Below are positions 41,535 through 49,871 of a stretch of 64,000 nucleotides of DNA, in pieces; position 1 is the stretch's first letter; each line of letters begins with the position of its first letter. Below the pieces are notes generated by a model. It did not search any database and was not told where the DNA came from. It saw only the letters and a program-made list of their open reading frames with translations. The stretch covers positions 310,001-374,000 of the forward strand of contig NZ_QYAC01000002.1 in the NCBI RefSeq assembly GCF_016758195.1, read 5' to 3'. The stretch comes from Leucobacter chromiireducens subsp. solipictus (lineage in GTDB: Bacteria; Actinomycetota; Actinomycetes; Actinomycetales; Microbacteriaceae). The position numbers were made by a program, and so were the translations under genes.

Positions 41535-41981
41535 ATGAGTACTCCCGACGCTGCGGCCGCGCAGCCGCAGCAGGATCCCGCATCGCAGAATGCGGCGCAG
41601 CCCGAAGCCGCCGCTGGCACCGAGGACGCGGCAACCACGCCGCCCGCCCCGGAGGCCGCGGTGGCACCCGAGGCGGCTGAGGAGGCTGCCGAGCCGGTGA
41701 TCGTCGCCGCCGAACGCGAGGTCGTGCTGCAGCGTTCCGTCCGGTACGGGCGGCTCCTGATCGGCGGTCTGGTGCTCGGTGCCGTGGTCGCCATGCTTGC
41801 CTCGCTCCTGTTCCCGGTCGGGGAGGATGCGGACTACACCCTCGGACAGGCTGCGGGGTTCATGGCGCTCATCGGGGGCGCGATCGGGCTGTTCCTGGGC
41901 GGCCTGCTCGCCCTGATCCTCGGGGGCGTCGCTCGCCGTTCGAGCGGGCGCGGGGTCGCAATCCAGTCGGACGTGCGATAA
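41535..41981 (+). CDS. small two-helix membrane protein
   Basis: 148 residues of unknown function. The first 65 are Ala/Glu/Pro/Gln-rich and disordered. A short conserved-looking VLQRSVRYGRLLIGG leads into two hydrophobic helices (about 76-95 and 107-131) with a short loop PVGEDADYTLGQA, and the tail is basic (RRSSGRGVAIQSDVR). Family members lie upstream of tatA/purF in related actinobacteria (recollection). ATG 41535 starts 54 bases after the sterol-carrier-like gene. Confidence 0.7.
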   Translation: MSTPDAAAAQPQQDPASQNAAQPEAAAGTEDAATTPPAPEAAVAPEAAEEAAEPVIVAAEREVVLQRSVRYGRLLIGGLVLGAVVAMLASLLFPVGEDADYTLGQAAGFMALIGGAIGLFLGGLLALILGGVARRSSGRGVAIQSDVR

Positions 41982-42012
41982 TCACGTCACACCGTACGAT
42001 CGGAGCACACTC

Positions 42013-42219
42013 ATGCTGGGTAACCTCAGTGGCGCACACCTCATCGCCATCCTCTTTGTGATCCTGCTGTTGTTTGGCGCGCCGAAGCTGCCGGGCCTGG
42101 CGAAGAGCCTGGGGCAGTCGATGCGCATCCTGAAGAAGGAAGTGCGCAGCGACGATTCCGGCTCCGACGAGCCCACGACCACGTCCCCCGCGCAGCCGCG
42201 CGGCACCGACGCTCCCTAG
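42013..42219 (+). CDS. tatA: Sec-independent translocase subunit TatA (copy 1)
   Basis: 68-residue TatA/E-type protein of the twin-arginine export machine. A hydrophobic N-terminal helix (LIAILFVILLLFGAPKLPGLAKSLGQSMRILKKEV) has the conserved F-G-x-x-K-L-P hinge, an amphipathic helix and an acidic, Ser/Thr/Pro-rich tail. It is followed 29 bases later by a second tatA with about 60 identical bases. tatC is not in the window. Confidence 0.9.
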   Translation: MLGNLSGAHLIAILFVILLLFGAPKLPGLAKSLGQSMRILKKEVRSDDSGSDEPTTTSPAQPRGTDAP

Positions 42220-42248
42220 CGACACCCTTTCGATCGGAGTTCCCCCGT

Positions 42249-42518
42249 ATGTTCGGCAACCTGTCCGGCCCCACGCTGCTGGTCATCCTGTTCATCGTGC
42301 TGCTGTTGTTTGGCGCACCGAAGCTGCCCGGCCTGGCGAAGAGCCTGGGGCAGTCGATGCGCATCCTGAAGAAGGAAGTGCGCAGCGACAGCACTGAGTC
42401 GAGCGATGCCGACGCCGCGCCCAGCACTCCGGCGAAGCCGGCCGCCTCAGAGCCGAGTGCCGCCGACGAGCCGACGCCGGGGAAGCCCACCGACGGGGAC
42501 GGAACCGCCCGCTCCTAG
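42249..42518 (+). CDS. tatA: Sec-independent translocase subunit TatA (copy 2)
   Basis: 89-residue paralogue of the preceding gene: the same hinge and amphipathic helix (LFGAPKLPGLAKSLGQSMRILKKEVRSD) and a longer Ser/Ala/Pro/Glu tail. Bases 42330-42389 are identical to 42094-42153, third codon positions included, so the duplication is recent or kept alike by gene conversion. The two copies probably form one transcript that stops at the hairpin at 42519-42580. Confidence 0.9.
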   Translation: MFGNLSGPTLLVILFIVLLLFGAPKLPGLAKSLGQSMRILKKEVRSDSTESSDADAAPSTPAKPAASEPSAADEPTPGKPTDGDGTARS

Positions 42519-42580
42519 CCCGGAGCAACGCATCAGGCCCTGAGAACTTCGGTTCTCAGGGCCTGATGCGTTGCTCCGGG
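42519..42580. terminator. perfect 29-bp hairpin with TTCG loop
   Basis: Arms 42519-42547 and 42552-42580 are exact reverse complements (CCCGGAGCAACGCATCAGGC...), closed by a C(TTCG)G tetraloop. It serves as a bidirectional terminator for tatA copy 2 and purF. Confidence 0.92.
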
Positions 42581-42581
42581 G

Positions 42582-44042
42582 TTAGCTCTCCTGTGTGGCC
42601 TCGACCCAGGCGAGGTACTCCTCATCGATGTTGCCGGCAATGTACTCGCCGGTGAAGCAGCTCTGCTCCAGACGCGTGACCTCGGACTGGCCGCCCAGGA
42701 TCGCGGAGTTCATGCCCTCGACGGTCTGGAACACGAGCCGGTCGCTCCCGATCGCGGCGTTGATCTCGTCGTTCGTGCGGTTGTGCGCGATCAGCTCCGT
42801 GCGCGTGGGCATGTTGATGCCGTAGACGTGGGGGAACAGGACGGGCGGGGCGGCGGAGGCGAAGGTCACGCTGCGCGCACCGGCCGCGCGGGCCATCTCG
42901 ACGATCTCCTTCGAGGTCGTGCCGCGCACGATGGAGTCGTCCACGAGCAGCACGTTCTTCCCGGCAAACTCGGTGCTCATCGCGTTGAGCTTCTGGCGGA
43001 CGCTGCGCTTGCGCACCGCCTGGCCGGGCATGATGAAGGTGCGGCCCACGTAGTGGTTCTTGAAGAACCCCTCGCGGTAGTCGACGCCGAGCTTCTGAGC
43101 CAGCTGCATGGCGCTGGGGCGACCCGAATCGGGGATCGGCATGACCACATCGATATCGCCGGTCGGGATCTCGCGGGCGACGGTCTCGGCGAGCGTTTCG
43201 CCGAGACGCAGCCGGGCATCGTAGACCGAGATGCCGCTCAGCACCGAGTCGGGACGCGCGAGGTAGATGTACTCGAAGGCGCAGGGCACCAGTTCGGACG
43301 TCTGCGCGCACATCCGCGAGGTCATTGCCCCGTCCGGGGTGATGAGGATGGCCTCGCCCGGGCGGACATCACGAACGATCTCGTAACCGCCGGACTCGAG
43401 CACGAGCGACTCGGACGCGACGACCCACTCGTCGCGCCCCGTCTTGCCGGTGCGCTTGCCGAGCACGAGCGGACGGATCCCGAACGGGTCGCGGAACGCG
43501 AGCAGGCCGTAGCCCGCGATGAGCGCGATGCTGGCGTAGGACCCCTCGACGCGCTCGTAGACGCGGCTCACGGCGTCGAAGATCTGGTCCTCGTCGAGCG
43601 ACAGGCCCGCGATGCTGGCCTGGAGTTCGTTCGCGAGGACGTTGAGGAGCAGCTCGGTGTCGGAGTGCGTGTTCAGGTGGCGGCGGTCCACGTTGTAGAG
43701 CTCGGCGGTGAGCTCCCGGGTGTTCGTCAGGTTGCCGTTGTGCACCAGGATGATGCCGTACGGGGCACCCACGTAGAACGGCTGCGCCTCTTCTTCCCGG
43801 GACGCGTCGCCCCGAGTGGCGTAGCGCACGTGGCCGAGGCCGACGGTGCCCTGCAGCTGGCGCATGTCGCGGGTGCGGTACGCCTCACGAACCTGGCCCT
43901 TGGCCTTGACCATGTGGAAGAAGTCGCCCTCGAGTGTGGCGATCCCGGTCGAGTCCTGACCGCGGTGTTGCAGCAGCAACAGGCTGTCGTAGATCTGCTG
44001 GTTGACGGGTTCGGACGAAACGATACCGACGATGCCGCACAT
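42582..44042 (-). CDS. purF: amidophosphoribosyltransferase
   Basis: First committed step of purine synthesis: PRPP plus glutamine to phosphoribosylamine. The 486-residue protein begins directly with MCGIVGIV, so Cys2 is the glutaminase nucleophile after Met removal and there is no propeptide. The PRPP loop is VLLVDDSIVRGTTS, and CAFEYIYLARPDSVLSG and SCFTGEY match the GPAT family. Start at ATG 44042; the frame runs open for hundreds of codons upstream but only as a mirror of purM. It is divergent from purM with a 129-base shared control region. Confidence 0.96.
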   Translation of the reverse strand: MCGIVGIVSSEPVNQQIYDSLLLLQHRGQDSTGIATLEGDFFHMVKAKGQVREAYRTRDMRQLQGTVGLGHVRYATRGDASREEEAQPFYVGAPYGIILVHNGNLTNTRELTAELYNVDRRHLNTHSDTELLLNVLANELQASIAGLSLDEDQIFDAVSRVYERVEGSYASIALIAGYGLLAFRDPFGIRPLVLGKRTGKTGRDEWVVASESLVLESGGYEIVRDVRPGEAILITPDGAMTSRMCAQTSELVPCAFEYIYLARPDSVLSGISVYDARLRLGETLAETVAREIPTGDIDVVMPIPDSGRPSAMQLAQKLGVDYREGFFKNHYVGRTFIMPGQAVRKRSVRQKLNAMSTEFAGKNVLLVDDSIVRGTTSKEIVEMARAAGARSVTFASAAPPVLFPHVYGINMPTRTELIAHNRTNDEINAAIGSDRLVFQTVEGMNSAILGGQSEVTRLEQSCFTGEYIAGNIDEEYLAWVEATQES

Positions 44043-44171
44043 GCTGTGGAGGTGCTCCCTGAGGGTGGGTGGTGCGCCAGGCCGACGCCCCGCTATTCTC
44101 CCACACCCCGCGTGTGCGAACGCGCACGTGAGCGGGAGGAACGCCCGCGCGGGCACGGTAGACTGGGTGCT
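44043..44171. promoter_or_regulatory. divergent purF/purM promoter region
   Basis: 129 bp between the two divergent purine genes. No purine riboswitch-like fold or clear operator was recognised; promoters for both genes must lie here. Confidence 0.4.
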
Positions 44172-45281
44172 GTGAGCGAAAACGCGTCGATCTATGCCCA
44201 GTCCGGAGTGGATACCGCGGCAGGTGACCTTGCCGTCGAACTGATGAAGTCCGCCGTATCCCGTACCCACGGGCCCGAGGTGCTCGGTGGTGTGGGCGGT
44301 TTCGCCGGCATGTTCGACGCCTCCGCGCTGCTCGGGTACAAGCGCCCGCTGCTTGCGTCCTCCACGGACGGCGTCGGCACGAAGGTGGCGATCGCTCAGG
44401 CGATGGATAAGCACGACACCATCGGCCAGGATCTCGTTGCGATGGTCGTTGACGACATCGTGGTGGTGGGCGCGAAGCCGCTCTTCATGACCGACTACAT
44501 TGCCTGCGGCAAGGTCGTCCCGGAGCGCATCGCGGACATCGTCCGCGGCATCGCCGAGGCGTGCGAGGCCACGGGCACCGCGCTGACCGGCGGCGAGACC
44601 GCCGAGCACCCGGGGCTGCTCGGTGTCGATGACTACGACGTGGCGGGTGCGGCGACCGGCGTGGTCGAGGCCGACAAGATGCTGCAGCCGGGCCTCGTGC
44701 AGGACGGCGACGTGGTGCTCGCGATGGCGGCCTCGGGCCTGCACTCGAACGGCTTCTCGCTCGTGCGGCACATTCTTGCGGAGCGGGGGATCAGCTACAC
44801 CGATCACAGCGCCGATCTGGGGGCGAGCTACGGTGAGGCCCTGCTGACCCCGACCGCGCTCTACACGGCACCGCTGCTGCGCGTGCTCGAGGATCCGACG
44901 CTCGACGGCGCGATCCACGTGCTCAGCCACGTCACGGGCGGCGGCATCGCCGCGAACCTTGCGCGCGTCCTGCCGCAGGGTGCCTGGGTTGAGGTCGAGC
45001 GCTCCAGCTGGTCGCCGCTGCCGGTCTTCCGCCACCTCGCGGAACTGGGCGGGCACACGCTCGAGTCGCTCGAGGGTGCCTGGAACCTGGGCATCGGCAT
45101 GTTCGCGGTCGTGTCCGCCGCGCAGGCCCCGCAGGTTGCCGCGGCGCTGACTGCCGAGGGGTTGCAGACCTGGGTCGCGGGAACGGTGTCGATGGCCGAT
45201 CGCGATTTCACCGGGTTCGAGCAGGGGGCCAAGGGCGTCGACGGCGGTGCCGTGCGCTTGACCGGCAACTTCGCCTCCTAA
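44172..45281 (+). CDS. purM: phosphoribosylformylglycinamidine cyclo-ligase (AIR synthetase)
   Basis: Closes FGAM to AIR with ATP, 369 aa. Signatures are YAQSGVDTAAGDLAVELMK, GGVGGFAGMFD, STDGVGTKVAIAQAMDKHDTIGQDLVAMVVDDI, GGETAEHPG, SGLHSNGFSLVR and THVTGGGI-like (SHVTGGGIAANLARVLP). GTG 44172 gives the conserved N-terminus SENASIYAQSGVD. It ends at a hairpin shared with the convergent ispF. Confidence 0.96.
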   Translation: MSENASIYAQSGVDTAAGDLAVELMKSAVSRTHGPEVLGGVGGFAGMFDASALLGYKRPLLASSTDGVGTKVAIAQAMDKHDTIGQDLVAMVVDDIVVVGAKPLFMTDYIACGKVVPERIADIVRGIAEACEATGTALTGGETAEHPGLLGVDDYDVAGAATGVVEADKMLQPGLVQDGDVVLAMAASGLHSNGFSLVRHILAERGISYTDHSADLGASYGEALLTPTALYTAPLLRVLEDPTLDGAIHVLSHVTGGGIAANLARVLPQGAWVEVERSSWSPLPVFRHLAELGGHTLESLEGAWNLGIGMFAVVSAAQAPQVAAALTAEGLQTWVAGTVSMADRDFTGFEQGAKGVDGGAVRLTGNFAS

Positions 45282-45298
45282 ACGCCACACGCGTCAGC

Positions 45299-45331
45299 AC
45301 GGGGTGCGCCGGGAATCCGGGCGCACCCCGT
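45299..45331. terminator. hairpin between purM and ispF
   Basis: 12-bp perfect stem (ACGGGGTGCGCC) with a 9-base loop between the two convergent genes. Confidence 0.75.
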
Positions 45332-45353
45332 TCGCGTTCTCCCGCCCCGGTGC

Positions 45354-45848
45354 CTACCCGCGTTCGGGGGTGCCGGGTGATGCCGCGCGCTGGATCAGGG
45401 CGGTCGCGATCGCGGCGAGCCCCTCGCCGCGTCCCGTGAAGCCCAGGTGGTCCGTCGTGGTGGCGGCGAGGGACACGGGTGCGCCGACGAGCTCGCTCAT
45501 CACGCGCTGCGCCTCCTCCCGCCGGGCAGAAAAGCGCGGCCGGTTCCCGACGATCTGCACGGTCACGTTGACGGGCTCCCAGCCCTGCTCCGCGAGGCGT
45601 GCCAGCGCCAGTTGCACAAAGCCGGTACTCGCGGCCCCCTCCGTGCCGGGCTCGTCGACGCCCACGAGTCCGCCAATATCCCCGAGGCCTGCGGCGGAGA
45701 GCAGGGCGTCCACGACCGCGTGGCACACCGCATCGCCGTCGCTGTGGCCGGAGAGCCCCGGCTCGCCCGGCCAGTCGAGCCCGGCGAGGCGCAGCGGGGA
45801 CGCGGGATCGTAGGCGTGCACGTCGAAGCCACTGCCGACCCGGATCAC
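45354..45848 (-). CDS. ispF: 2-C-methyl-D-erythritol 2,4-cyclodiphosphate synthase
   Basis: Fifth enzyme of the MEP isoprenoid pathway, 164 residues, normally a zinc-dependent trimer. The zinc site D-x-H is in GSGFDVHAYD, with the third ligand in SGHSDGDAVCHAVVDALLSAAGLGDIG. The C-terminus has TDHLGFTGRGEGLAAIATALI. GTG 45848 overlaps the ispD stop by four bases, so the two are translationally coupled. Confidence 0.96.
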   Translation of the reverse strand: MIRVGSGFDVHAYDPASPLRLAGLDWPGEPGLSGHSDGDAVCHAVVDALLSAAGLGDIGGLVGVDEPGTEGAASTGFVQLALARLAEQGWEPVNVTVQIVGNRPRFSARREEAQRVMSELVGAPVSLAATTTDHLGFTGRGEGLAAIATALIQRAASPGTPERG

Positions 45849-46606
45849 GCCTCGACGTCCAATCCCGCGACGTTCGCGGCAAGGAAGTACTCGAGCAGCG
45901 GCAGGTCTTCCGGAGTGGTGAGCTTGTGCGCCCGGAGCTCGCCGGGCACGGTGCGGACCTGCCCCCCGGCGCGCTGCACGACCTCCGCGTCGTCCGTGGG
46001 CGGGTGGGTCGCGTGCTCGTCGGGCCGTGCGCCGTGCGCCGTGGCGAGGAGTTCGCGGGGGAACCCCTGTGGCGTCTGCACGGCGACCAGCGGTGCGCGG
46101 TCGACGGTTTCGTGGATCACCCCGGCCTCGTCGACGCGCTTCAGCGTGTCAGCGACCGGGAGTGCGGGCACCACGGAGTCGCCCGTTCGCCGGACTTCCA
46201 TGATGACCCGCTCGAACAGTGCGGCGCTCGCGAACGGGCGTGCGGCGTCGTGCACGAGCACGGTGTCCACGGTGTCGGGCAGTGCTTCGAGGCCGAAGCG
46301 CACCGATTCATGCCGCTCGCGCCCTCCGCCCACCACGGACACGTCCCACGCCGAGTCGGAGGGGACGATCGCGTCGATGAGCGCGAGGGTCTGCGCGGCG
46401 CGGGCGTCCGGGACGACGATCGCGAGGTGTCCGCTGTGGGGGAGCGAGGTCACGACGCTGATGCCGAACTCGATCAGCGTGCGGCCGTGGAGCTCCACGA
46501 AGGCTTTGGGCACTCCCGCACCCAACCGGGTGCCGGATCCCGCGCCGACGAGGACCACGCCCAGCGTGGGAAGCGAATGCCGCGGGTCTGAGGAGTGTGC
46601 GCTCAT
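45845..46606 (-). CDS. ispD: 2-C-methyl-D-erythritol 4-phosphate cytidylyltransferase
   Basis: Third enzyme of the MEP pathway, forming CDP-ME from MEP and CTP, 253 residues. The nucleotide-binding loop GAGSGTRLGAGVPKAF is near residues 18-33, VHDAARPF near 104-111, and VQTPQGFPRELL near 157. ATG 46606 gives the expected N-terminal length; an upstream GTG would extend into the carD terminator hairpin. The adjacent carD-ispD-ispF order is standard in actinobacteria. Confidence 0.95.
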   Translation of the reverse strand: MSAHSSDPRHSLPTLGVVLVGAGSGTRLGAGVPKAFVELHGRTLIEFGISVVTSLPHSGHLAIVVPDARAAQTLALIDAIVPSDSAWDVSVVGGGRERHESVRFGLEALPDTVDTVLVHDAARPFASAALFERVIMEVRRTGDSVVPALPVADTLKRVDEAGVIHETVDRAPLVAVQTPQGFPRELLATAHGARPDEHATHPPTDDAEVVQRAGGQVRTVPGELRAHKLTTPEDLPLLEYFLAANVAGLDVEA

Positions 46607-46663
46607 GCTCTCAGGGTAGCGGGGAGCGGCGAATCGCGCCCGTGGACCGCCGTGCGCCACACA

Positions 46664-46702
46664 CGCGAAGCGCCCCCGCACTCGGTGCGGGGGCGCTTCG
46701 CG
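46664..46702 (-). terminator. carD terminator hairpin
   Basis: Perfect 18-bp stem (CGCGAAGCGCCCCCGCAC) with a 3-base loop, between the carD stop and the ispD start, so ispD-ispF need their own promoter or read-through. Confidence 0.8.
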
Positions 46703-46729
46703 GGCAGGGAACTCCTGCGGGCGTTCCGG

Positions 46730-47215
46730 CTAGGACGCGAGGACCTCGTCGAGGACCGCGCCGGCCTTCTCTTCGTCCGTCTTCTCGGCGAGCGCGAGCT
46801 CGGAGACGAGGATCTGCCGCGCCTTCGCGAGCATGCGCTTCTCGCCCGCGGACAGCGAGCGGACTTCCTGATCGCGACGCCACAGATCGCGCACAACCTC
46901 GGACACCTTGATGACGTCACCGGAGGCGAGCTTCTCAAGGTTGGCCTTGTAGCGACGTGACCAGTTGGTCGGTTCTTCGGTGAAGGGGGCGCGAAGCACC
47001 TCGAACACGCGCTCGAGGCCTTCCTGATCGATCACGTCGCGTACACCGACGAGATCGCAGTTCTCCGCGGGGACCTCAATGGTGAGATCGCCCTGGTTGA
47101 CCTGCAGCTTCAGGAACAGCTTTTCTTCGCCACCCAGCTTGCGCTTCTTCACCTCGATGATCTTGGCGGCGCCATGGTGGGGGTAGACGACGGTCTCTCC
47201 GACCTCAAATTGCAT
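46730..47215 (-). CDS. carD: CarD-family RNA polymerase-binding regulator
   Basis: 161-residue CarD that binds the RNA polymerase beta subunit and stabilises open complexes, notably at rRNA promoters. The N-terminal Tudor-like domain reads [37 protein letters not shown]. The C-terminal helical DNA-binding domain contains the Trp in [28 protein letters not shown]. Full family length. A TTAGGTTTACCTAA palindrome lies about 55 bases upstream in the shared gap with the divergent lipoprotein gene. Confidence 0.96.
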   Translation of the reverse strand: MQFEVGETVVYPHHGAAKIIEVKKRKLGGEEKLFLKLQVNQGDLTIEVPAENCDLVGVRDVIDQEGLERVFEVLRAPFTEEPTNWSRRYKANLEKLASGDVIKVSEVVRDLWRRDQEVRSLSAGEKRMLAKARQILVSELALAEKTDEEKAGAVLDEVLAS

Positions 47216-47270
47216 CGAGTGGCTCCTTTACAGTCCAACCATTAGAATACCACACCGCGTTTCCCCAGTG

Positions 47271-47284
47271 TTAGGTTTACCTAA
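47271..47284. promoter_or_regulatory. TTAGGT-TT-ACCTAA palindrome between carD and lipoprotein gene
   Basis: Perfect 6+2+6 inverted repeat. The half-site TTAGGT equals that of DtxR/IdeR boxes, but the centre is 2 bp, not the 7 bp of the 19-bp consensus, so the binding protein is unknown. On the plus strand TATGAT at 47310-47315 is a possible -10 for the lipoprotein gene. Confidence 0.45.
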
Positions 47285-47384
47285 GCTGCATCCGCAGTGT
47301 GGGGGCGGCTATGATTGAGACTGACTGTGCGCGTCGGTTCGTGGCGCGGCACACACCGATACATCCACGGCTCGGAGGACCACC

Positions 47385-47963
47385 TTGAAGATTCGGATTG
47401 CCTCGTCTATTGCGATCGCGGCAGCTCTTGCCCTCGGGGCTACCGGGTGCAGCCTGATTGCGCCGCAGGGCACGCTCGAGCACTACGCGCCGAGCGATGG
47501 CGTGGAAGTGAACCTCGGGAGCGTGGATGTGCGCAACATCCTGCTGATCGCGGACAAGAGCGGCGAGAACTTCAACGTCGTCTTCGGCGCGGTGAACCTC
47601 TCTGAGGAGCCGCAGGACATCGCGATCAACTTCATGGGCGAGGGCAGCCAGCAGGCGCGTGCCGAGTTCACCGTGCCGACCGGGAACACCCTGTTCGGGA
47701 ACCCCGCCGGCGAGGAAGCCCCCGTGCTCGTCTCGATCCCGGGCCTGAAGCCGGGCGCGACCGTCGACGCGTACTTCCAGCAGGCCGGCAGCGACGAGGT
47801 GCACCACCGCATTCCCGTGCTCGACGGCACGCTCGAGGAGTACCGCGACTACGTGCTCCCCGCGAACTTCTCGCAGGAGGCGGACGTCTCGAAGGACGCG
47901 AAGAAGACCGAGGCGGAGGACGCCGAGGCCGCGCAGTCCACGGTCAACGACCCCGAGAACTAA
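47385..47963 (+). CDS. secreted lipoprotein of unknown function
   Basis: 192 residues with a lipoprotein signal (MKIRIASSIAIAAALALGATGC, lipobox ATGC at residue 22). The body looks like an immunoglobulin-like beta fold (VDVRNILLIADKSGENFNVVFGAVNLSEEPQDIAINFMGEG) and the C-terminal tail is highly acidic with KK/EAEDAEA runs. The TTG at 47385 is supported by GGAGG seven bases upstream and by the basic start of the signal. The DVRN-LLI pattern occurs in actinobacterial lipoproteins near carD/ispD (recollection). No function is assigned. Confidence 0.85.
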   Translation: MKIRIASSIAIAAALALGATGCSLIAPQGTLEHYAPSDGVEVNLGSVDVRNILLIADKSGENFNVVFGAVNLSEEPQDIAINFMGEGSQQARAEFTVPTGNTLFGNPAGEEAPVLVSIPGLKPGATVDAYFQQAGSDEVHHRIPVLDGTLEEYRDYVLPANFSQEADVSKDAKKTEAEDAEAAQSTVNDPEN

Positions 47964-47984
47964 CGCTTCCCGCACCCGCGGCGT

Positions 47985-48026
47985 GACGCAGGCCCCCAGC
48001 ACCGAGAGGTGCTGGGGGCCTGCGTC
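47985..48026. terminator. hairpin between lipoprotein and PolA-like genes
   Basis: Perfect 19-bp stem (GACGCAGGCCCCCAGCACC) with a GAGA loop between convergent genes. Confidence 0.85.
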
Positions 48027-48045
48027 GTCTGGTGGGCTGCCGCGT

Positions 48046-49818
48046 CTACTTCGCGTCGGATCGTTCCGAGATGCGCAGGTCGAGCGGGAAATCAATGGGT
48101 GCTCCGGGAAAGAGCAGTGCGCCGGCGTCAGCGGCGGCCGCGGTGATCGCGGCTGCGACCTGTTCGGCCCGCGATTCCGGGGCGTGCACGATGACCTCGT
48201 CGTGCAGGAAGAACACGAGGTGCGCCGCGTGGGCGAAGGTGCGCCCCGAGCTTCCCGCGGCGGGCTCGCCGGGCGCGATCGGCTCGAGCGCGGCCAGGCG
48301 GCCCCGGAGACCCCCGAGCCAGGCGAGCGCCCACTCGGCGGCGGTGCCCTGCACGACGAAGTTGCGGGTGAACCGTCCCTGCTCGCGCGCCGCGCGCCGG
48401 GCGCGCGCCTCCTCTGCGGGGGTGGCTCCCGGGAGGCTCGCGCGGCCCTGCTCGGCACGCCACTCGGCGGAGGGGAGCGGGGAGGTGCGGCCGAGCCGCG
48501 TGGACACCTGCCCGCCGCGTTCCCCGGTGGCCGCTGCGCGGTCGAGCAGCCCCATCGCGGCCGGGTAGCTGCGCCGCAGGCGTGGCGCGAGCCGGCCGGC
48601 CTCGCCCGTGGTGGCACCGTACATCGCGCCGAGCATCGCAAACTTCGCTTCGTCTCGCGTCGCGACGGCGCCCGAGGCCACGATCCCGGTGTAGAGGTCC
48701 GAGCCGCGGGCGGCGGCGGCCAGCGCGCGGTCGCCGGCCGTGGCCGCGAGGACGCGCGGTTCGAGTTGGGCCACGTCGGCGCTGACGAGCCGCCAGCCGG
48801 GGTCGGCGCGCAGCGCTGGCCGGAGTTGCCGGGGGAGTTGCAGCGCGCCGCCCCCGCTCGAAGCCCACCTCCCGGTGACCACGCCGCCCGGCACGTAGAC
48901 GGGTCGGTAGCGGCCGTCGCGGACCCACTCGTCGAGCCAGGCCCAGCCGTTCGCCGACAGGAGCCGGGCGAGCTTCTTGTAGCTGAGGAGCGGCGCGATT
49001 GCCGGGTGCTCGTGCTCCATGAGCTCCCACTTCGACGTTGAGGCGACGTCGATGCCGGCGCTGCGGAGCGAGCGCACCAGTTTGGGCGGTGAGTCGAGGC
49101 TGGCGTGCGGGTCCCCGAGGGCGGCGCGCACCTGCTCGCCGAGGGCGATCATGCGCGCGGGCTTCGCGCCTGGGGCGGGCCGTGGCCCGAGCTCGGATTC
49201 GAGGATCCGGTTGTGCTCTGCGGCATCCCAGGGGAGGCCCGCGGCCGACATTTCCGCCGCGATCAGGGCCCCCGCGGATTCTGCGGCGAGGAGGATCCGC
49301 AGGCCGTGGTGTTCCTGGCTCGCGGCCCGCTGGCGCGTGAACTCGGCGAGCGCGGCGGCGGCGGTGTGCGGCACGCTGTGAGCCTGCTCCGGGGCGGCGC
49401 CCAGTTCGAACAGCGTGGCCTCCGGGGCCGCTTCGGCGACCGGGAGTGCGGGGCCCACGGCCCACGCCGTCGCGGCCCGGAGCGGTGCCGGATCCGCCAC
49501 GTGCGCTGAACCGGTGAGGATCGCGTGGCAGAGTCGCAGATCGTGGCAGCGTGCCACGCGGACGCCGGCGTCGAGCAACGGCCGCACCCAGTGCGGGGTG
49601 TCGCTCCAGACCCACCGGACCGTGCCGCGGCGCTCCTGCTCGGCAACGAAGCTCGGGAGTTCGGATCGGGCCAGGGGGATCGCGGTGCCCGCGGCGCCGC
49701 TGTCCGAAACCGGGATCGCGAGGCAGGTCGCTGCTCCCGCGGCGCCCACCTCGGCGGTGCCGAGGATCCACCACCGCGGTGCGGCGCGCGGGCGTTCGGG
49801 GGCGTCGGAAGTGGGCAC
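48046..49818 (-). CDS. lone PolA-type DNA polymerase (bifunctional 3'-5' exonuclease/polymerase-like)
   Basis: 590-residue family A polymerase lacking the 5'-nuclease domain of DNA polymerase I. The polymerase motifs are present but divergent: motif A SADVAQLEPRVLA (usual DYSQIELR), motif B RDEAKFAMLGAMYGATTGEA and motif C FLHDEVIVHAP with the catalytic Asp. The N-terminal third is a shrunken exonuclease-like domain in which the acidic exo motifs are not evident. GTG 49818 leaves 54 bases after the regX3 stop; longer frames overlap that gene. Such extra polymerases are known in Actinobacteria; the role (repair or gap filling) is unproven. Confidence 0.85.
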   Translation of the reverse strand: MPTSDAPERPRAAPRWWILGTAEVGAAGAATCLAIPVSDSGAAGTAIPLARSELPSFVAEQERRGTVRWVWSDTPHWVRPLLDAGVRVARCHDLRLCHAILTGSAHVADPAPLRAATAWAVGPALPVAEAAPEATLFELGAAPEQAHSVPHTAAAALAEFTRQRAASQEHHGLRILLAAESAGALIAAEMSAAGLPWDAAEHNRILESELGPRPAPGAKPARMIALGEQVRAALGDPHASLDSPPKLVRSLRSAGIDVASTSKWELMEHEHPAIAPLLSYKKLARLLSANGWAWLDEWVRDGRYRPVYVPGGVVTGRWASSGGGALQLPRQLRPALRADPGWRLVSADVAQLEPRVLAATAGDRALAAAARGSDLYTGIVASGAVATRDEAKFAMLGAMYGATTGEAGRLAPRLRRSYPAAMGLLDRAAATGERGGQVSTRLGRTSPLPSAEWRAEQGRASLPGATPAEEARARRAAREQGRFTRNFVVQGTAAEWALAWLGGLRGRLAALEPIAPGEPAAGSSGRTFAHAAHLVFFLHDEVIVHAPESRAEQVAAAITAAAADAGALLFPGAPIDFPLDLRISERSDAK

Positions 49819-49871
49819 GGGCTCAGCGTAGTGCCCGCCACCGACACCGCGTGCGCCCGAGGGACGCCGCC

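Noticed and set aside
44043..44171. Purine riboswitch upstream of purF or purM
   Set aside because: No conserved three-way-junction pattern or AT-rich aptamer-like sequence was visible in this GC-rich gap.
42783..44171. Extended purM reading frame antisense to purF
   Set aside because: The conserved PurM N-terminus begins at GTG 44172; upstream residues are an antisense mirror of purF.
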